This document shows positions 17,559 through 27,134 of a DNA stretch of 64,000 bases, one piece after another. The DNA is taken from contig NZ_JARVHQ010000002.1 in NCBI RefSeq assembly GCF_040459645.1, positions 186,001 to 250,000 of the forward strand, in the 5' to 3' direction. Each line of letters starts with the position of its first letter. Position 1 is the stretch's first letter. The notes beneath the pieces are model-generated. The model was not told where the DNA came from and searched no databases. It saw only the letters and a program-made list of their open reading frames with translations. The translations under genes were made by a program, and so were the position numbers. Source of the stretch: Bacillus cereus group sp. RP43 (GTDB lineage Bacteria > Bacillota > Bacilli > Bacillales > Bacillaceae_G).

Positions 17559-18632
17559 ATGGAAATAGGTATTACGTCTTTTGTAGAAACGAAACCAGAT
17601 GTACATAGTGGTGAAGTGATAAGTCACGCACAGCGATTGCGTGAAGTTGTTGAAGAAATCGTTCTTGCTGATCAAGTAGGACTTGATGTGTTTGGTGTTG
17701 GTGAGCACCATAGGAAGGATTATGCAGCATCCTCTCCAGCGATGGTTCTATCAGCGGCGGCACCACAAACGAAAAAGATACGGCTTGCGAGTGCAGTAAC
17801 CGTGCTTTCTTCAGCTGATCCTGTGCGCGTTTTTCAGGATTTTTCTACACTGGATGGCATTTCAAATGGACGCGCAGAGATTATGGCGGGTCGTGGTTCC
17901 TTTATCGAATCTTTTCCATTGTTTGGCTATAACTTGAAGGACTATGAAGAACTTTTTGAAGAACATTTGGACCTACTGCTCAAAATACGTCAGTCCGAAA
18001 AAGTGACTTGGGAAGGCGGACATCGACCAGCAATCAATAATTTAGGTGTGTATCCAAGACCTGTTCAAAATCCTTTACCGATATGGGTTGGTAGCGGTGG
18101 AAATCAGGAGTCTGCTATCCGTGCCGGTTTTCTGGGATTACCACTTATGCTGGCGATTATTGGTGGTAGCCCAATGCACTTTGCACGAATTGTACAGCTA
18201 TATAAGAAAGCGGCGGCTCACGCTGGTCATGATGTATCAAAACTTCAGGTGGGATCTCATTCGATTGGATTTGTTGGAGAGAATACGGAATTGGCAGCAG
18301 ATACATTTTTCCCGTCCACTCAGGCAGGCATGAATAAACTTGGCAAAGAGCGGGGTTGGCCTTATTATGATCGTTCCAGCTTTGATGCTGCACGAAGTTT
18401 TGAAGGGGCGTTGTATGTTGGTGATCCAGATACAGTCGCCGAAAAAATCATACATCTTCGTAAGCATGTAGGGATTACACGCTTTATGATGTATGTACCA
18501 TTAAGTACCATGCCACATGATCAAGTCATGCGTTCCATAGAATTGCTTGGAACAGAAGTTGCCCCTCGTGTACGAGAGGAAATTGCCAAATGGGAAGCTG
18601 AAGGAGAACCGGAGACACATCTATTCCGTTAA
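17559..18632 (+). CDS. Luciferase-like (LLM class) flavin-dependent oxidoreductase
   Basis: 357 residues with the bacterial luciferase-like TIM barrel. GVGEHH lies near residue 48, GRGSFIESFPLFG near 110, and a C-terminal GDPDTVAEKI typical of the family. Such enzymes use FMNH2 or F420; the substrate cannot be assigned. RBS AGGAGA. It lies about 100 bases after the MFS gene and 51 before the esterase gene. Confidence 0.92.
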   Translation: MEIGITSFVETKPDVHSGEVISHAQRLREVVEEIVLADQVGLDVFGVGEHHRKDYAASSPAMVLSAAAPQTKKIRLASAVTVLSSADPVRVFQDFSTLDGISNGRAEIMAGRGSFIESFPLFGYNLKDYEELFEEHLDLLLKIRQSEKVTWEGGHRPAINNLGVYPRPVQNPLPIWVGSGGNQESAIRAGFLGLPLMLAIIGGSPMHFARIVQLYKKAAAHAGHDVSKLQVGSHSIGFVGENTELAADTFFPSTQAGMNKLGKERGWPYYDRSSFDAARSFEGALYVGDPDTVAEKIIHLRKHVGITRFMMYVPLSTMPHDQVMRSIELLGTEVAPRVREEIAKWEAEGEPETHLFR

Positions 18633-18683
18633 TCATTCCATAAGAATTGAATCAAGTCTCATTATTTACCTGGAGGAATTTAT

Positions 18684-19622
18684 ATGAAAATTGACAGTCG
18701 AGTATTACCAGAATTAAAACAGGCTTTCTCACAATTTCCAGGCTTTCAATTAGAGGAGAATTTAGAGTCGAGTCGAAGTCTCTTGTCGAATCCACATTTA
18801 GAAAAATCAGAACTTGTACACATGACCAAGCGAATGATTCCTCGCGCTGCCGGCGAGATGTTAGTTAAAGTTTACGAACCCGTTGAGAACAATCTTGATA
18901 AACTTCCAGCTATGCTGTGGATTCACGGTGGCGGATACGTAATGGGACACCCCGATATGGACGATGTTTTGTGTGAACGCTTTGTTCAGACTGCTAAATG
19001 CGTTGTTGTGTCTGTCGATTATCGACTTGCTCCCGAACATCCTTATCCAGCGGCTATCGAAGATTGTTATGCAGGCTTGGTTTGGATGACAAATGAGGCA
19101 GACTCGCTAGGCATTGATGTGAATCGAGTTGCGATCGCCGGTGCAAGTGGAGGCGGTGGACTAACAGCAGCGCTTGCGTTAATGGCTCGGGATAAAGGAG
19201 GTCCGTCTATTATATTCCAGATGCCGCTGTATCCGATGCTTGACAACCGCAACATAACACCATCAAGCTATGAGATTACAGAAGACCACGCAACATGGAA
19301 TAGAGCAAACAATTTGACGGCTTGGAGTATGTACTTGGGCAAGGAGAAAGATTCCAACGAGCTATCTCCCTATGCTGTACCTTCGAGAGCAGAAAACTTA
19401 GCCGGGCTACCGCCAACTTATACATGTGTAGGTCAACTCGATTTATTTCGAGATGAAACCATTGAATATGTAACACGACTTGCACAAGCAGGAGTAGACG
19501 TTGAATTTCACCTCTACCCCGGCTGCTTCCATTGCTTTGAAGTATTTGTGCCTGAAGCCGTAGTAAGTCAGCGTGCCAGTCAGAATTATTTTGATGCTAT
19601 GGCACGGGCACTTCATCCATAA
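18684..19622 (+). CDS. Alpha/beta hydrolase, hormone-sensitive-lipase family esterase
   Basis: 312 residues. The oxyanion motif is HGGGYVMG, the nucleophile elbow GASGGG, and the acid and His are probably in DLFRDE and GCFHCFEVF. Family members hydrolyse short-chain esters in the cytoplasm. RBS GGAGG. It is the last gene of the TetR-controlled operon; esterase with monooxygenase suggests breakdown or detoxification of a small molecule (inference). Confidence 0.93.
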   Translation: MKIDSRVLPELKQAFSQFPGFQLEENLESSRSLLSNPHLEKSELVHMTKRMIPRAAGEMLVKVYEPVENNLDKLPAMLWIHGGGYVMGHPDMDDVLCERFVQTAKCVVVSVDYRLAPEHPYPAAIEDCYAGLVWMTNEADSLGIDVNRVAIAGASGGGGLTAALALMARDKGGPSIIFQMPLYPMLDNRNITPSSYEITEDHATWNRANNLTAWSMYLGKEKDSNELSPYAVPSRAENLAGLPPTYTCVGQLDLFRDETIEYVTRLAQAGVDVEFHLYPGCFHCFEVFVPEAVVSQRASQNYFDAMARALHP

Positions 19623-20291
19623 TTTATCTTAGCTCAGTCATCAGGGTGTTCAACTGAAGGCATGGGTGATAGCTCTAGGTTTATTCGATGAGCAAAGATT
19701 ACAGGACGAAGTACAAATAGTGCCACCATATACTTTGAATTTTGCCCCTTACTCATTGATTAAAAAACAGTAAATACTTCAAAGTTTGAATAGCTAACCA
19801 AGGTTTCAAAATAGTGTGCCAGCAATTCAACCTTTTTACTGCGGTTACAATCATAAGCACAATCAAAACTTTGGAGCGGGTTTTTTTCGTAAGGCGAGTT
19901 ACTTTTTTAATCGTATTCGTACTAAACAGTAGCAGGAAACGGCGATAGACTGCATCCTTAGCTGGATATTCATTTCAAGCTCAAAAAAAATAGAATTAAG
20001 TTCTTTTGGTAGTTGATGATATTGGTTATTTTGATTTATCGTTGTTAAGGCACCTCTTCTGTGGTAGTGATTTCTAGGCAATCTCACTATACCAAAGATC
20101 GAGGTGTTTTTTTCATTTTACTCAAGTTGTCAAGTACACAATTGATAGACTCTAAATTCAATATAGCTAAAGCTTCCCACTTATTTTATAGGTGCGAAAG
20201 TTGATTCTGTTGCAAAGTTTTTTACAGATAGAAAGTTAGGATAGGATATAGCTGAATTCTATACAATTGTGAGTAATTGCTGTAATTCATT
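19623..20291. other. Gene-poor stretch with coding debris and an IS6-like end
   Basis: A startless plus frame at 19633-19773 (..GLFDEQRLQDEVQIVPP..) looks like the tail of a lost gene. A minus frame at 19899-20087 resembles transposase debris, but I cannot name it. At 20203, GATTCTGTTGCAAAGTTTT resembles an IS240/IS6 terminal repeat without a partner nearby. Confidence 0.35.
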
Positions 20292-20865
20292 GGGTTTTGG
20301 TGCAAAAAATCTCTTAAAATTGGACATACTGATAGTACTACTCTATAAAAGGTGGGTGATCAGTATGGAAAAGGAGAATTTGTTTAAATAGAAGCATTAT
20401 CAGCCTGAACTAATCTTATTAACAGTAAGGTGGTACCTACGGTACAATTTGAGCTTTCGTAACCTGGTGGAAATGATGGAGGAAAGAGGATTATCAATTG
20501 CTCACACAACGATTATGCGCTGGGTTCATCAATATGGACCTCAATTAGAAGAGAAACATATGCCTGAAGGCATACAACTAAGACAAGTTAGATATCTCAA
20601 TAATATAGTGGAACAGGATCATCGTTTTATTAAGAAACGCGTGTGTTCTATGTTGGGGTTCAAGTCATTTAAAACAGCAACCTCTATATTGAGTGGTGTT
20701 GAAGCCATGCATATGATGAAAAAAGGACAACTTCACCGACAGGTGAAGTCTATCCAAAACGAAGTTGAATTTGTACATAACTTGTTTGGAATTACATCAT
20801 AATCTGGAATTGAACAGAATGTGTAGGCTCTATGTCTCTATTAAATGATTTTTGCACCAGAACCC
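20292..20865 (+). mobile_element. IS6-family (IS240-like) element with internal deletion
   Basis: The terminal repeats GGGTTTTGGTGCAAAAAATC and its mirror GATTTTTGCACCAGAACCC bound 574 bases holding one broken transposase. Intact relatives are about 800-900 bases. Confidence 0.85.
20365..20802 (+). pseudogene. IS6-family transposase, internally deleted
   Basis: It starts MEKENLFK then TAG. The frame continues through the N-terminal HTH (RGLSIAHTTIMRWVHQYGP) and jumps at EEKHMPEG straight to the C-terminal part (NNIVEQDHRFIKKRV, the last catalytic Glu region). The first Asp and most of the DDE core are gone, so no activity is expected. Its ends could still be used by a related transposase. 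Confidence 0.88.
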
Positions 20866-20995
20866 AAAAAAGTGAACAAAAGCATTATTTGATATTAAAA
20901 TTCTGCATGCATAAAAAGAGAAATTTATATATGAACTATTAAAAAGATTAACATGGCCTTACTGATTGGGATCAAGTGTATGTAGACATTTTAAA

Positions 20996-21030
20996 TAAAG
21001 TCCCTTTGAAAAATTAAGAGGGACTTCATG
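20996..21030 (-). terminator. Terminator for the gene at 21056-21541
   Basis: AAGTCCCTTTGAAA and TTAAGAGGGACTT form a hairpin downstream of the minus-strand stop codon. Confidence 0.6.
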
Positions 21031-21055
21031 TTTGGATAATCAGAGTTATCGGTTG

Positions 21056-21541
21056 CTAATTAAGTGCTATTTCTTCGGCAGTGAGGATAACAGATACTAT
21101 ACCTTCAATAAGCGTATTAGGAGGATTAGTTCTACGTACCAAGTTTCCTTCTAATACATAGAAAAAGGTTCCAACTCCAGGTTTATCAAAAGCTGTAAAA
21201 GTAGTAGTTAATTCATCAAAATCCGTATTTTGAACAGATTGGATAGTTGCAGCTGGTGCTATGCGTCTAATTCGAAAGCCAACAACAGTTCCGTTAAGTG
21301 GAGTGGAACTTACAGATGAGAAAAGAGTTTGCGATTGTATTGTTGCCATGAATCTGATGATATCGTTAGGACTATTAATAGTGATGCTTACTGTTGAAAG
21401 AGGAACAAATATTGGACTTGTTAAATTTGGAAGTGAAGCGCTGTTAACTCCGACTTTAAACTGTCGTAATCCATTTGGTCCTTCAGGTAAAGGGAAGGCA
21501 CATTGGAATGGTATATGTGGGTCTTTTTTAAATTGGCTCAT
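21056..21541 (-). CDS. Hypothetical spore-surface-like protein
   Basis: 161 residues from MSQFKKDPHIPF, with AGGGGTGA just before the ATG at 21541; the longer frame has no ribosome site. The N-terminal CAFPLPEGPNG is like the CAFPVPGTQGPTG start of the collagen-like protein at 56378-57148. The rest is beta-rich, with no collagen repeats, signal peptide or membrane span. A related exosporium or spore-coat role is inferred from that shared N-terminus and the neighbouring exosporium gene. Confidence 0.7.
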   Translation of the reverse strand: MSQFKKDPHIPFQCAFPLPEGPNGLRQFKVGVNSASLPNLTSPIFVPLSTVSITINSPNDIIRFMATIQSQTLFSSVSSTPLNGTVVGFRIRRIAPAATIQSVQNTDFDELTTTFTAFDKPGVGTFFYVLEGNLVRRTNPPNTLIEGIVSVILTAEEIALN

Positions 21542-21680
21542 AAATTTCACCCCTATTATTTGATTCATTATTAATATATTCATTGAGTATTTAAGGGGAA
21601 TATGGCAATTATCTAATATCACTAATAATAGTGGTAAATATTTAAATAAAATAGTTATCTTGTAGAAAAGAGGGTCTTAA

Positions 21681-21842
21681 ATTAAATTACAGGATATAAG
21701 AGAAGATAAAACGCTTTGGGAGAAGAAGTATCTTGAAGGTGTAGGCAAGGTACTACTTGTTGAAGAGAGTTATTACGACAATATCGTTGAATTGGTAACT
21801 AATTTGAAGCAAGAAAATAAAAGAGCAGCTAGCAAAAGCTAA
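21681..21842 (+). other. Startless 53-codon frame ending in the repeated hairpin
   Basis: The frame (..LQDIREDKTLWEKKYLEG..) is open right after a TAA and ends inside the hairpin at 21823. It has no ATG, GTG or TTG; an ATT sits 8 bases after GAGGG. It is either a rare-start small gene or a truncated phage-type gene. Confidence 0.3.
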
Positions 21843-21848
21843 CTGCTC
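21823..21848 (+). terminator. Repeated terminator hairpin, copy 2
   Basis: Identical in sequence to the hairpin at 8169. Confidence 0.65.
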
Positions 21849-21915
21849 GGTTGATTAAACGTAGAGATTTTAATATTTATATTTTCATAGTGGGATGAGT
21901 AATTACTATTTTTTA

Positions 21916-22236
21916 TTAAATTGGATCAGGGGGAAGTTTTAAAGCGGAAAACCCACGATTTCCGACTTGAACTGATGTTACAGTCTCACTAAATCCTCCT
22001 ATATTCGCCACAATACGATAAGGAATTGGGTCACCAGGTATTATAGGGTCCGGTGGGGTATCTATCCATGTAAATGTGGAGTTAAAAGGATATAGAAAAT
22101 CACCATTACTGCCGGTAGCACCAGTAGCACCCGTTGAACCAGTGGGACCTGTAGGGAATTGAAAAGGTTGCATGGGTGGGAGTGTAGGTCCGATTGAACC
22201 CGGATTTAATGCAGCGGAAGATAAAAACTCGTCCAT
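21916..22236 (-). CDS. Short exosporium-leader collagen-like protein
   Basis: 106 residues from MDEFLSSA, after AGAGGTGAAA. The exosporium leader LNPGSIGPTLPPMQPFQFPTG matches the targeting motif of BclA-type proteins. Only five Gly-X-Y triplets ([13 protein letters not shown]) follow, then an unrecognised 60-residue C-terminal part instead of the usual trimerising domain. It is probably exposed on the spore's outer layer and expressed late in the mother cell (family knowledge). Confidence 0.82.
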   Translation of the reverse strand: MDEFLSSAALNPGSIGPTLPPMQPFQFPTGPTGSTGATGATGSNGDFLYPFNSTFTWIDTPPDPIIPGDPIPYRIVANIGGFSETVTSVQVGNRGFSALKLPPDPI

Positions 22237-22360
22237 TATATTTTCACCTCTAAAAATTCGTATTACTAATAGTAGATACAATGATAGAGCAAAGTGAAAT
22301 GGACAAGCGGTTGTATTTTATTAATTTAACAAAATAGTTATTTGAAACTGTTTATGAAAA

Positions 22361-22384
22361 AAGAGCACTATCGAAAGTGCTCTT
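22361..22384. terminator. Terminator
   Basis: AAGAGCACTATCG and CGAAAGTGCTCTT lie at the 3' end of the minus-strand gene 22397-22645. Confidence 0.65.
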
Positions 22385-22396
22385 AGAAAATACATT

Positions 22397-22645
22397 TTAT
22401 ATTCTGTTTTGAGCTACGATTTTAATATTCTCTGGTGGAATGATATCTTGGATTTTTTCTTTTAAATCTACTTGGACCATTTCTTCAAGATGTTCAAGTG
22501 AAACTTCAAAGTTTATACATTCCGTAGTTGCGATATTTAATAAAGAATAATTTTCATTCTTTTTAACAACAAGATATTGTGATTGATCTGTTATTACTAT
22601 ACATCCTTGTTGAATTCCTAATTTACGATTGTCTTCAAAAGTCAT
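22397..22645 (-). CDS. Hypothetical protein, 82 aa
   Basis: The start MTFEDNRKLGIQQG follows GGAGA with 7 bases spacing. It is a small, acidic, soluble beta-rich protein whose middle (VITDQSQYLVVKKNENYSLL) is like small orphan proteins frequent in B. cereus accessory regions. No domain is recognised. Confidence 0.7.
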   Translation of the reverse strand: MTFEDNRKLGIQQGCIVITDQSQYLVVKKNENYSLLNIATTECINFEVSLEHLEEMVQVDLKEKIQDIIPPENIKIVAQNRI

Positions 22646-23507
22646 AAATAAATCTCCTAACATTTTTCTGATAGAAATTGTACTACATAAAAATGTTAGT
22701 GTCTAGTCGGTCTTATGTAGAAACTGAAGTCAAATAAAATCCTTATTTAAAAACAAGAGTCCCTAGAGTTAGGGCTCTAGGGACTCTTGTTTTGGTATAT
22801 CTCACACGGTTTTATAAAAAGGATTGAACATTCTGAAGATAACATATGAATGTTTCATAAATGTATCGAAAAAGTGAACAAAATTGCTATTGCAGAAGTA
22901 GCAGAAATGAAGTTTCTAATAGTTAAGTACGTAAAAGGTGTTATTTCCAGTGGATAAAATGCGCATGGGGCACCTAATCATTATTTTACCAGAGGAAAAG
23001 AATATGTTATGAACTTGGGTGAATGAAAAAATGAATATTTTACTTTAAGCGAAGTTAATGAAATATATTTTTGGGGGTTATATCAATGATTGTTATCTCG
23101 ATGGACACTTTAACTTTATAAAAGTCCTAGAAGAAAAACAAAACTATGAGGAATAGCAAGCTATAAAAGTGAACAAAATCGTTACTTAAATAAAAGAAAC
23201 CCCGATTGTCTGCGGGGCTTCTAAGGGTAATCGTCAAGTAATGACGTACTCGACTAAATAACCATATCATGAATTTTTTGGTAAAAATACTGGTAAATGC
23301 GTCCAAATTAATGGGGCGTCATTTTGAACAAAAACGCTATTTGATTTCAAATAAAAGAGCAGTTAGCAAAAACTAACTGCTCGGCTGGTTCTCCAAGGGG
23401 GAAAGGAGAAAGGTTAGGGACTTCATTAAATGAGTTCTGGCTATCGCCTATCTATATTATTGACGGAATATTGAGTTTTATTCAGGTTGGGACTTATAAT
23501 CTACAAA
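22646..23507. other. Non-coding stretch with terminators and dispersed repeats
   Basis: It holds a strong terminator (AGAGTCCCTAGAG with CTCTAGGGACTCTTG, 22755-22790), another at about 23194-23222, and copies of the repeat AAAGTGAACAAAA (22870, 23165; a variant at 23326). Short startless frames are present, but none that I can call a gene. Confidence 0.5.
23357..23382 (+). terminator. Repeated terminator hairpin, copy 3
   Basis: GAGCAGTTAGC, AAAA, ACTAACTGCTC; a variant of the hairpin at 8169. It opens the module duplicated at 37328-39278. Confidence 0.6.
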
Positions 23508-23672
23508 TTAGATTATGATATTCGCTATTATCCGTATCGCCCAGAAAAGAACTGCAAATTCTATGGAAATTCCAAGTGTTCTTTTCCTAGTTTTTTGAAA
23601 TTCTTTTATTAAATAGCCAACAGCACTAATTGCTATAAGAATGAAAAGAATAAGTTCTAGTGTAACTGGCAT
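23508..23672 (-). CDS. Small membrane protein, 54 aa (copy A)
   Basis: MPVTLELILFILIAISAVGY, then a basic turn (KEFQKTRKR) and a second hydrophobic stretch (FAVLFWAIRIIANIII), gives two predicted spans. AGGAG lies 8 bases before the ATG. A near-identical gene lies at 37446-37610 in the same setting, which supports it as a real gene. Function unknown. Confidence 0.72.
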   Translation of the reverse strand: MPVTLELILFILIAISAVGYLIKEFQKTRKRTLGISIEFAVLFWAIRIIANIII

Positions 23673-23768
23673 TTGATCTACTCCTAATACTTTAATTTAT
23701 TATATAACGATTATAAGATATTTTTTGTGGTTAGTGGTAAAAAATTAAACAAAACCGTCTCTTTACGA

Positions 23769-23806
23769 AAAAAGGTCCTGTTGTCTCCAACAGAACCTTT
23801 CCTAAA
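23769..23806. terminator. Terminator in the RecU module, copy A
   Basis: AGGTCCTGTTG and CAACAGAACCTTTCC; the same hairpin is at about 37706-37742 in copy B. Confidence 0.65.
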
Positions 23807-23937
23807 ATGGCAAAGAGTAACTCTTACCTTACTCTTTGTTTATATACTACAGGAGTGTTAATGAAAATCCAAGGCTCCTTATATTGAGAAATAAAGAATA
23901 ATCATTCTAAAGAATCTTATCTTTGTTATAAATATAA

Positions 23938-23963
23938 GAGCAGTTAGCAAAAACTAACTGCTC
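23938..23963 (+). terminator. Repeated terminator hairpin, copy 4
   Basis: GAGCAGTTAGC, AAAA, ACTAACTGCTC. Matched by 37875-37900 in the second module. Confidence 0.6.
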
Positions 23964-24030
23964 ATCTCCAAGGGGGAACAAGGAGAAAATCTAATGTCAT
24001 ATACAGTATTGACAGAATGTTTAGTTTTAT

Positions 24031-24135
24031 TTAGGGCTGGTTCCAAAAAAGTGACATGCCGCCAAAATATAAAATTATTAAAAGGACAATTACTATGAAA
24101 GCAATTAAAGAAACTTTTTTCCATAAAGTTTTCAT
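24031..24135 (-). CDS. Small membrane protein, 34 aa (copy A)
   Basis: MKTLWKKVSLIAFIVIVLLI leads into a single hydrophobic span and a short FWNQP tail. A full AAAGGAGG stands 7 bases before the ATG. The gene is conserved at 37968-38072. It is divergent from recU, with the two starts only about 85 bases apart. Function unknown; the length and shape fit a small phage-type membrane peptide. Confidence 0.65.
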   Translation of the reverse strand: MKTLWKKVSLIAFIVIVLLIILYFGGMSLFWNQP

Positions 24136-24219
24136 CAGTAGACCTCCTTTATGAAGAATATTAACATTCTTTCACAATCTGAACAGAATAATTTTTTTAA
24201 TAGGAAGCGAGGAATAACA

Positions 24220-24849
24220 ATGGGACAAGGAAACCGCGGGATGGCATTTGAAATGCTTATCAATCTAGCAAACGAAATGTATCAAAGAGGAGGAGTGGCG
24301 CTTATAAACAAGCGTCCGACTCCTGTGAAGGTGTTAAAAATTAAGGGTAGCCGTGTGCTAAATGGATTCTATGAAGCTAAAAGCACAGTAGACTATGACG
24401 GCGTGTATAAAGGACGAGCTATCGCATTTGAAGCGAAATCTACAGAGAATGCTGGACGATTTGATTTAAAGAATATTGCACAGCACCAATTGGATTGCCC
24501 GGAGAAAGCAGAAAAGATGGTAGCGATTTGTTTCTTCCTAATTGAATTCAGCAAGGACAAGTCAGTATTCGTGGTACCACTATCAATTATTCAATCTTAT
24601 GTAAGGATGTCGCAAAAGCCAAAAGGTAAGAAGTCGATACCAAGAGCAGATTTTGATATTTATGGGTACTTAGTAGATCAGACAGAACGAGCGCCAGTTG
24701 ATTACCTGCAATACATTGATGAAGCAGTAGCACCAGTTATGTTTGATAGCATGATTCAATTTGATCAGGACCATAAAAAGGTAGCAAATAACATAGAAGC
24801 AGCAAAAGAGAAGATGACCAACAAGAAACGTAAATTATTAAAAGCTTAA
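24220..24849 (+). CDS. recU: RecU-type Holliday junction resolvase
   Basis: 209 residues from MGQGNRGMAFE, placed 7 bases after GCGAGGA; an in-frame ATG at 24151 has no ribosome site. RecU signatures are present: NRGMAFE, the PTPVKV strand, YDGVYKGRAIAFEAKST with the E-x-K metal site, and FFLIEFSK. RecU cuts four-way DNA junctions during recombination. Lineage and size fit phage or plasmid RecU rather than the ponA-linked chromosomal gene. The module is an intact version of the broken copy at 38157-38770. Confidence 0.9.
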   Translation: MGQGNRGMAFEMLINLANEMYQRGGVALINKRPTPVKVLKIKGSRVLNGFYEAKSTVDYDGVYKGRAIAFEAKSTENAGRFDLKNIAQHQLDCPEKAEKMVAICFFLIEFSKDKSVFVVPLSIIQSYVRMSQKPKGKKSIPRADFDIYGYLVDQTERAPVDYLQYIDEAVAPVMFDSMIQFDQDHKKVANNIEAAKEKMTNKKRKLLKA

Positions 24850-24986
24850 TGGATAACGGAACCATGCAGAGTGGATGGTGATGGCTACTTGCTATGCATG
24901 TTTCCCTTATTCAACAATGAGATGTCAAAATTTCACGTACCTAATGTGAATGTAAAAACCAAAATTTGAAATAGGGGGATTCCGAC

Positions 24987-25040
24987 TTGGAGAGACAATT
25001 GACTTTGTTACCGGATATCGATGATAAGAAAGTACAGAAG
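24987..25040 (+). pseudogene. ArpU-like regulator cut by an IS231 cassette
   Basis: A TTG start after AGGGGGA gives ERQLTLLPDIDDKKVQK, nearly the start of the intact gene at 38910. It ends exactly where GGGGTACCGTCA and the IS231 left end begin. The remainder of the gene is not found after the cassette, so DNA was lost as well. Confidence 0.85.
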
Positions 25041-25052
25041 GGGGTACCGTCA

Positions 25053-26739
25053 CATGCCCATCAAGCTAATATTTTGAGGCACCCCCAAAACAAAATTTTT
25101 ATCTCTTGATAGCTATTTATGTTAATTTAGCTCGTTTTTTTGAAGATTATCGGTTTCTTTAACGGCATTGACGATTTTATCTTATTCAGCCCTGTTTAAA
25201 TTTACTCGCAGGACGAATAAACCCTACATCTTTTGCGAACCTTTGAAGAATCTGAGCAGATAAATGATGGTGTAATTCCTGAGAGAATAGTTGAAACCCT
25301 TTTGCTAGTGAAATATCCATAAAAACACCATCCTTTTCATTGACTCTACTAAAGGGAGAGTGTAAATGTTCTTTAGGAAATATATACTTAAGTAAATTAG
25401 CACTTATATTTTATTTGATAGTTATAGAAAAGAAAAAATAAAGATAAATTCCACATTAAAAGAAGGATATTATTTTTTGTGTCGAATCAACTTATATAAG
25501 TATATAGTATTAGGTGACATAGGACAGTAGGAACCCATGTTGGCGTCATTTGTTAAATGTAATTCTTTTTGCAGCGCAGTGCCTCCTTATACAAGGGGGC
25601 TTTTTTGTTGTAAATATATATGGAGGCATAAGAGTGATGACAGACGAATATAAACACTTAATTTCGTATGTAGATAAAATAAAAGAGCTTAATTATAGTA
25701 CAGCTTCGGCATTAATAGTTATTCATAATGATAAAATTGTAGTAAACCATTATAACGGAAGGCATTCAAATGTTGCTTCATCAAAAAAGATCTCGCAATC
25801 ATCACAATTCCATGTTGCTTCTGCACGTAAAAGTTACCTGGGTCTAGCAGTTGCTTATGCCCTCTATGAGGGGAAAATTAAAAGTTTAGATGATTACGCA
25901 AGAAATTATTTTGATGAATATGATTGGGATGTTCTTGGGGATACCACTTTAAGACATTTAGTGACATATTCTCATGGAATCGATGACAATGATGGAGCAA
26001 TTTTTAGAGAATTTGAACCAGGAGAGCGTTGGGCGTATAAAGGGATGGGGGTCATCATGATGACGCAACTCATTAACAACTTATATAAAAAGCCTTTTAC
26101 ACAATTACTTAAAGAAAGAATTTTTGAGCCTCTTAATTTCAAAGAGACTGCTTGGAGGACAATAGAGATCGATGAGCTTGTTAAAGTAATTACCGATCCC
26201 AGTAGGGATGCGATACTACCAATCAATCATTCAACAAGTGGGTTGGAAGGGAATCTCTTTGTTTCTACAAGAGAGTTTGCATATTGGGGATATCTTCATT
26301 TAAAGAAAGGATTCATGAATGGAAAGCAAATAGTTCCTAAAGAAGTAATTGAAATTGCGACAAAAGTACAAAGTCCAATCTATAAAGACAGAACGCTCCC
26401 TGAAAATGGCCTATTTTGGTATGTCCAAAATGACCATACTTTAAAAAGTGAAATGGGTGAAAGGGTACCCGTAGGTTCATTCCAAATACTTGGGAACACA
26501 GGCCCGACTATCTTGGTAATTCCTAAATATAACGTGGTTGTAGTAAAAATGTATAATAAAAAATACAATTATGGAGGGGATAATTATCTTTATTACTTAA
26601 GAGAATTTAGCAATTTAGTTGCAGATACTTTTGCAAAATAATCTCATTTATTCAATTACCACTTAAAAACACAAAAAACGTAATTACTTATTGTTTTACT
26701 GTTTTGGAGATACTTCAAAATCTGAGATTGATGGCTATT
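25053..26739 (+). mobile_element. Mobile insertion cassette with IS231 ends (MIC231-like)
   Basis: The left end CATGCCCATCAAGCTAAT matches the IS231 terminal repeat. The right end is a diverged AATCTGAGATTGATGGCTAT. There is no transposase; the only gene is a serine hydrolase. Flanks GGGGTACCGTCA and GGGTCACCATA may be a decayed target duplication. Published MIC231 cassettes from B. cereus have this plan and carry an adp peptidase gene; kinship is by architecture. Confidence 0.75.
25637..26641 (+). CDS. Serine hydrolase, beta-lactamase/DD-peptidase family (cassette cargo)
   Basis: 334 residues from MTDEYKHLIS, with TGGAGG 10 bases upstream; a GTG three bases earlier is possible. The catalytic Ser62-x-x-Lys65 lies in VASARKSY, followed by VTYSHGIDD and a late GNTGPTI that replaces the K/H-T-G triad. 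There is no signal peptide, so it should act in the cytoplasm. The family includes D-peptidases, esterases and class C-like enzymes; an Adp-type peptidase is my best guess because of its IS231-ended carrier. A hairpin with TTTTTT at about 25578-25606 could reduce read-through into it. Confidence 0.82.
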   Translation: MTDEYKHLISYVDKIKELNYSTASALIVIHNDKIVVNHYNGRHSNVASSKKISQSSQFHVASARKSYLGLAVAYALYEGKIKSLDDYARNYFDEYDWDVLGDTTLRHLVTYSHGIDDNDGAIFREFEPGERWAYKGMGVIMMTQLINNLYKKPFTQLLKERIFEPLNFKETAWRTIEIDELVKVITDPSRDAILPINHSTSGLEGNLFVSTREFAYWGYLHLKKGFMNGKQIVPKEVIEIATKVQSPIYKDRTLPENGLFWYVQNDHTLKSEMGERVPVGSFQILGNTGPTILVIPKYNVVVVKMYNKKYNYGGDNYLYYLREFSNLVADTFAK

Positions 26740-26750
26740 GGGTCACCATA

Positions 26751-26985
26751 CATCATTATCAACCTCAGATAAATCTATATCCATAATTCACAGAAAACGT
26801 TATTCTTTTTGTAGAAATATACAGAAAGGATGGCGTTTTTGTATGAATCTATCGATTCAGGATGAGTTTCATTTGTTCGCTGAAGAGTTACAGCGATATC
26901 TATCTCCACATATTCTTCAACAACTCGCACAAGAGACAGGTTTTGTAAAACGTAAAAGTAAGTATGGCGCACAAGGTTTGTTTTC
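26751..26985 (+). pseudogene. IS231 5' fragment with truncated transposase
   Basis: A left end (CATCATTATCAACCTCAG) leads to the typical IS231 leader hairpin. The ATG at 26843 opens MNLSIQDEFHLFAEELQRYL, homologous to the first 45 residues of the intact transposase at 32533. Homology stops near 26970. It directly abuts the cassette's right end, so two IS231-type ends face each other. Confidence 0.85.
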
Positions 26986-27134
26986 AATCTTTCGATTGAT
27001 TATAAGTTTATAGATAATATCGGAGGCATTGGAGATTACTGTATAAAATAAAGTGTAGGAATATATCTGAAAATAAAAGCACATTCTCCGTCTTCTTTAA
27101 AATAATAAAAAGGAGAATATGCCAAAATAGAGGA

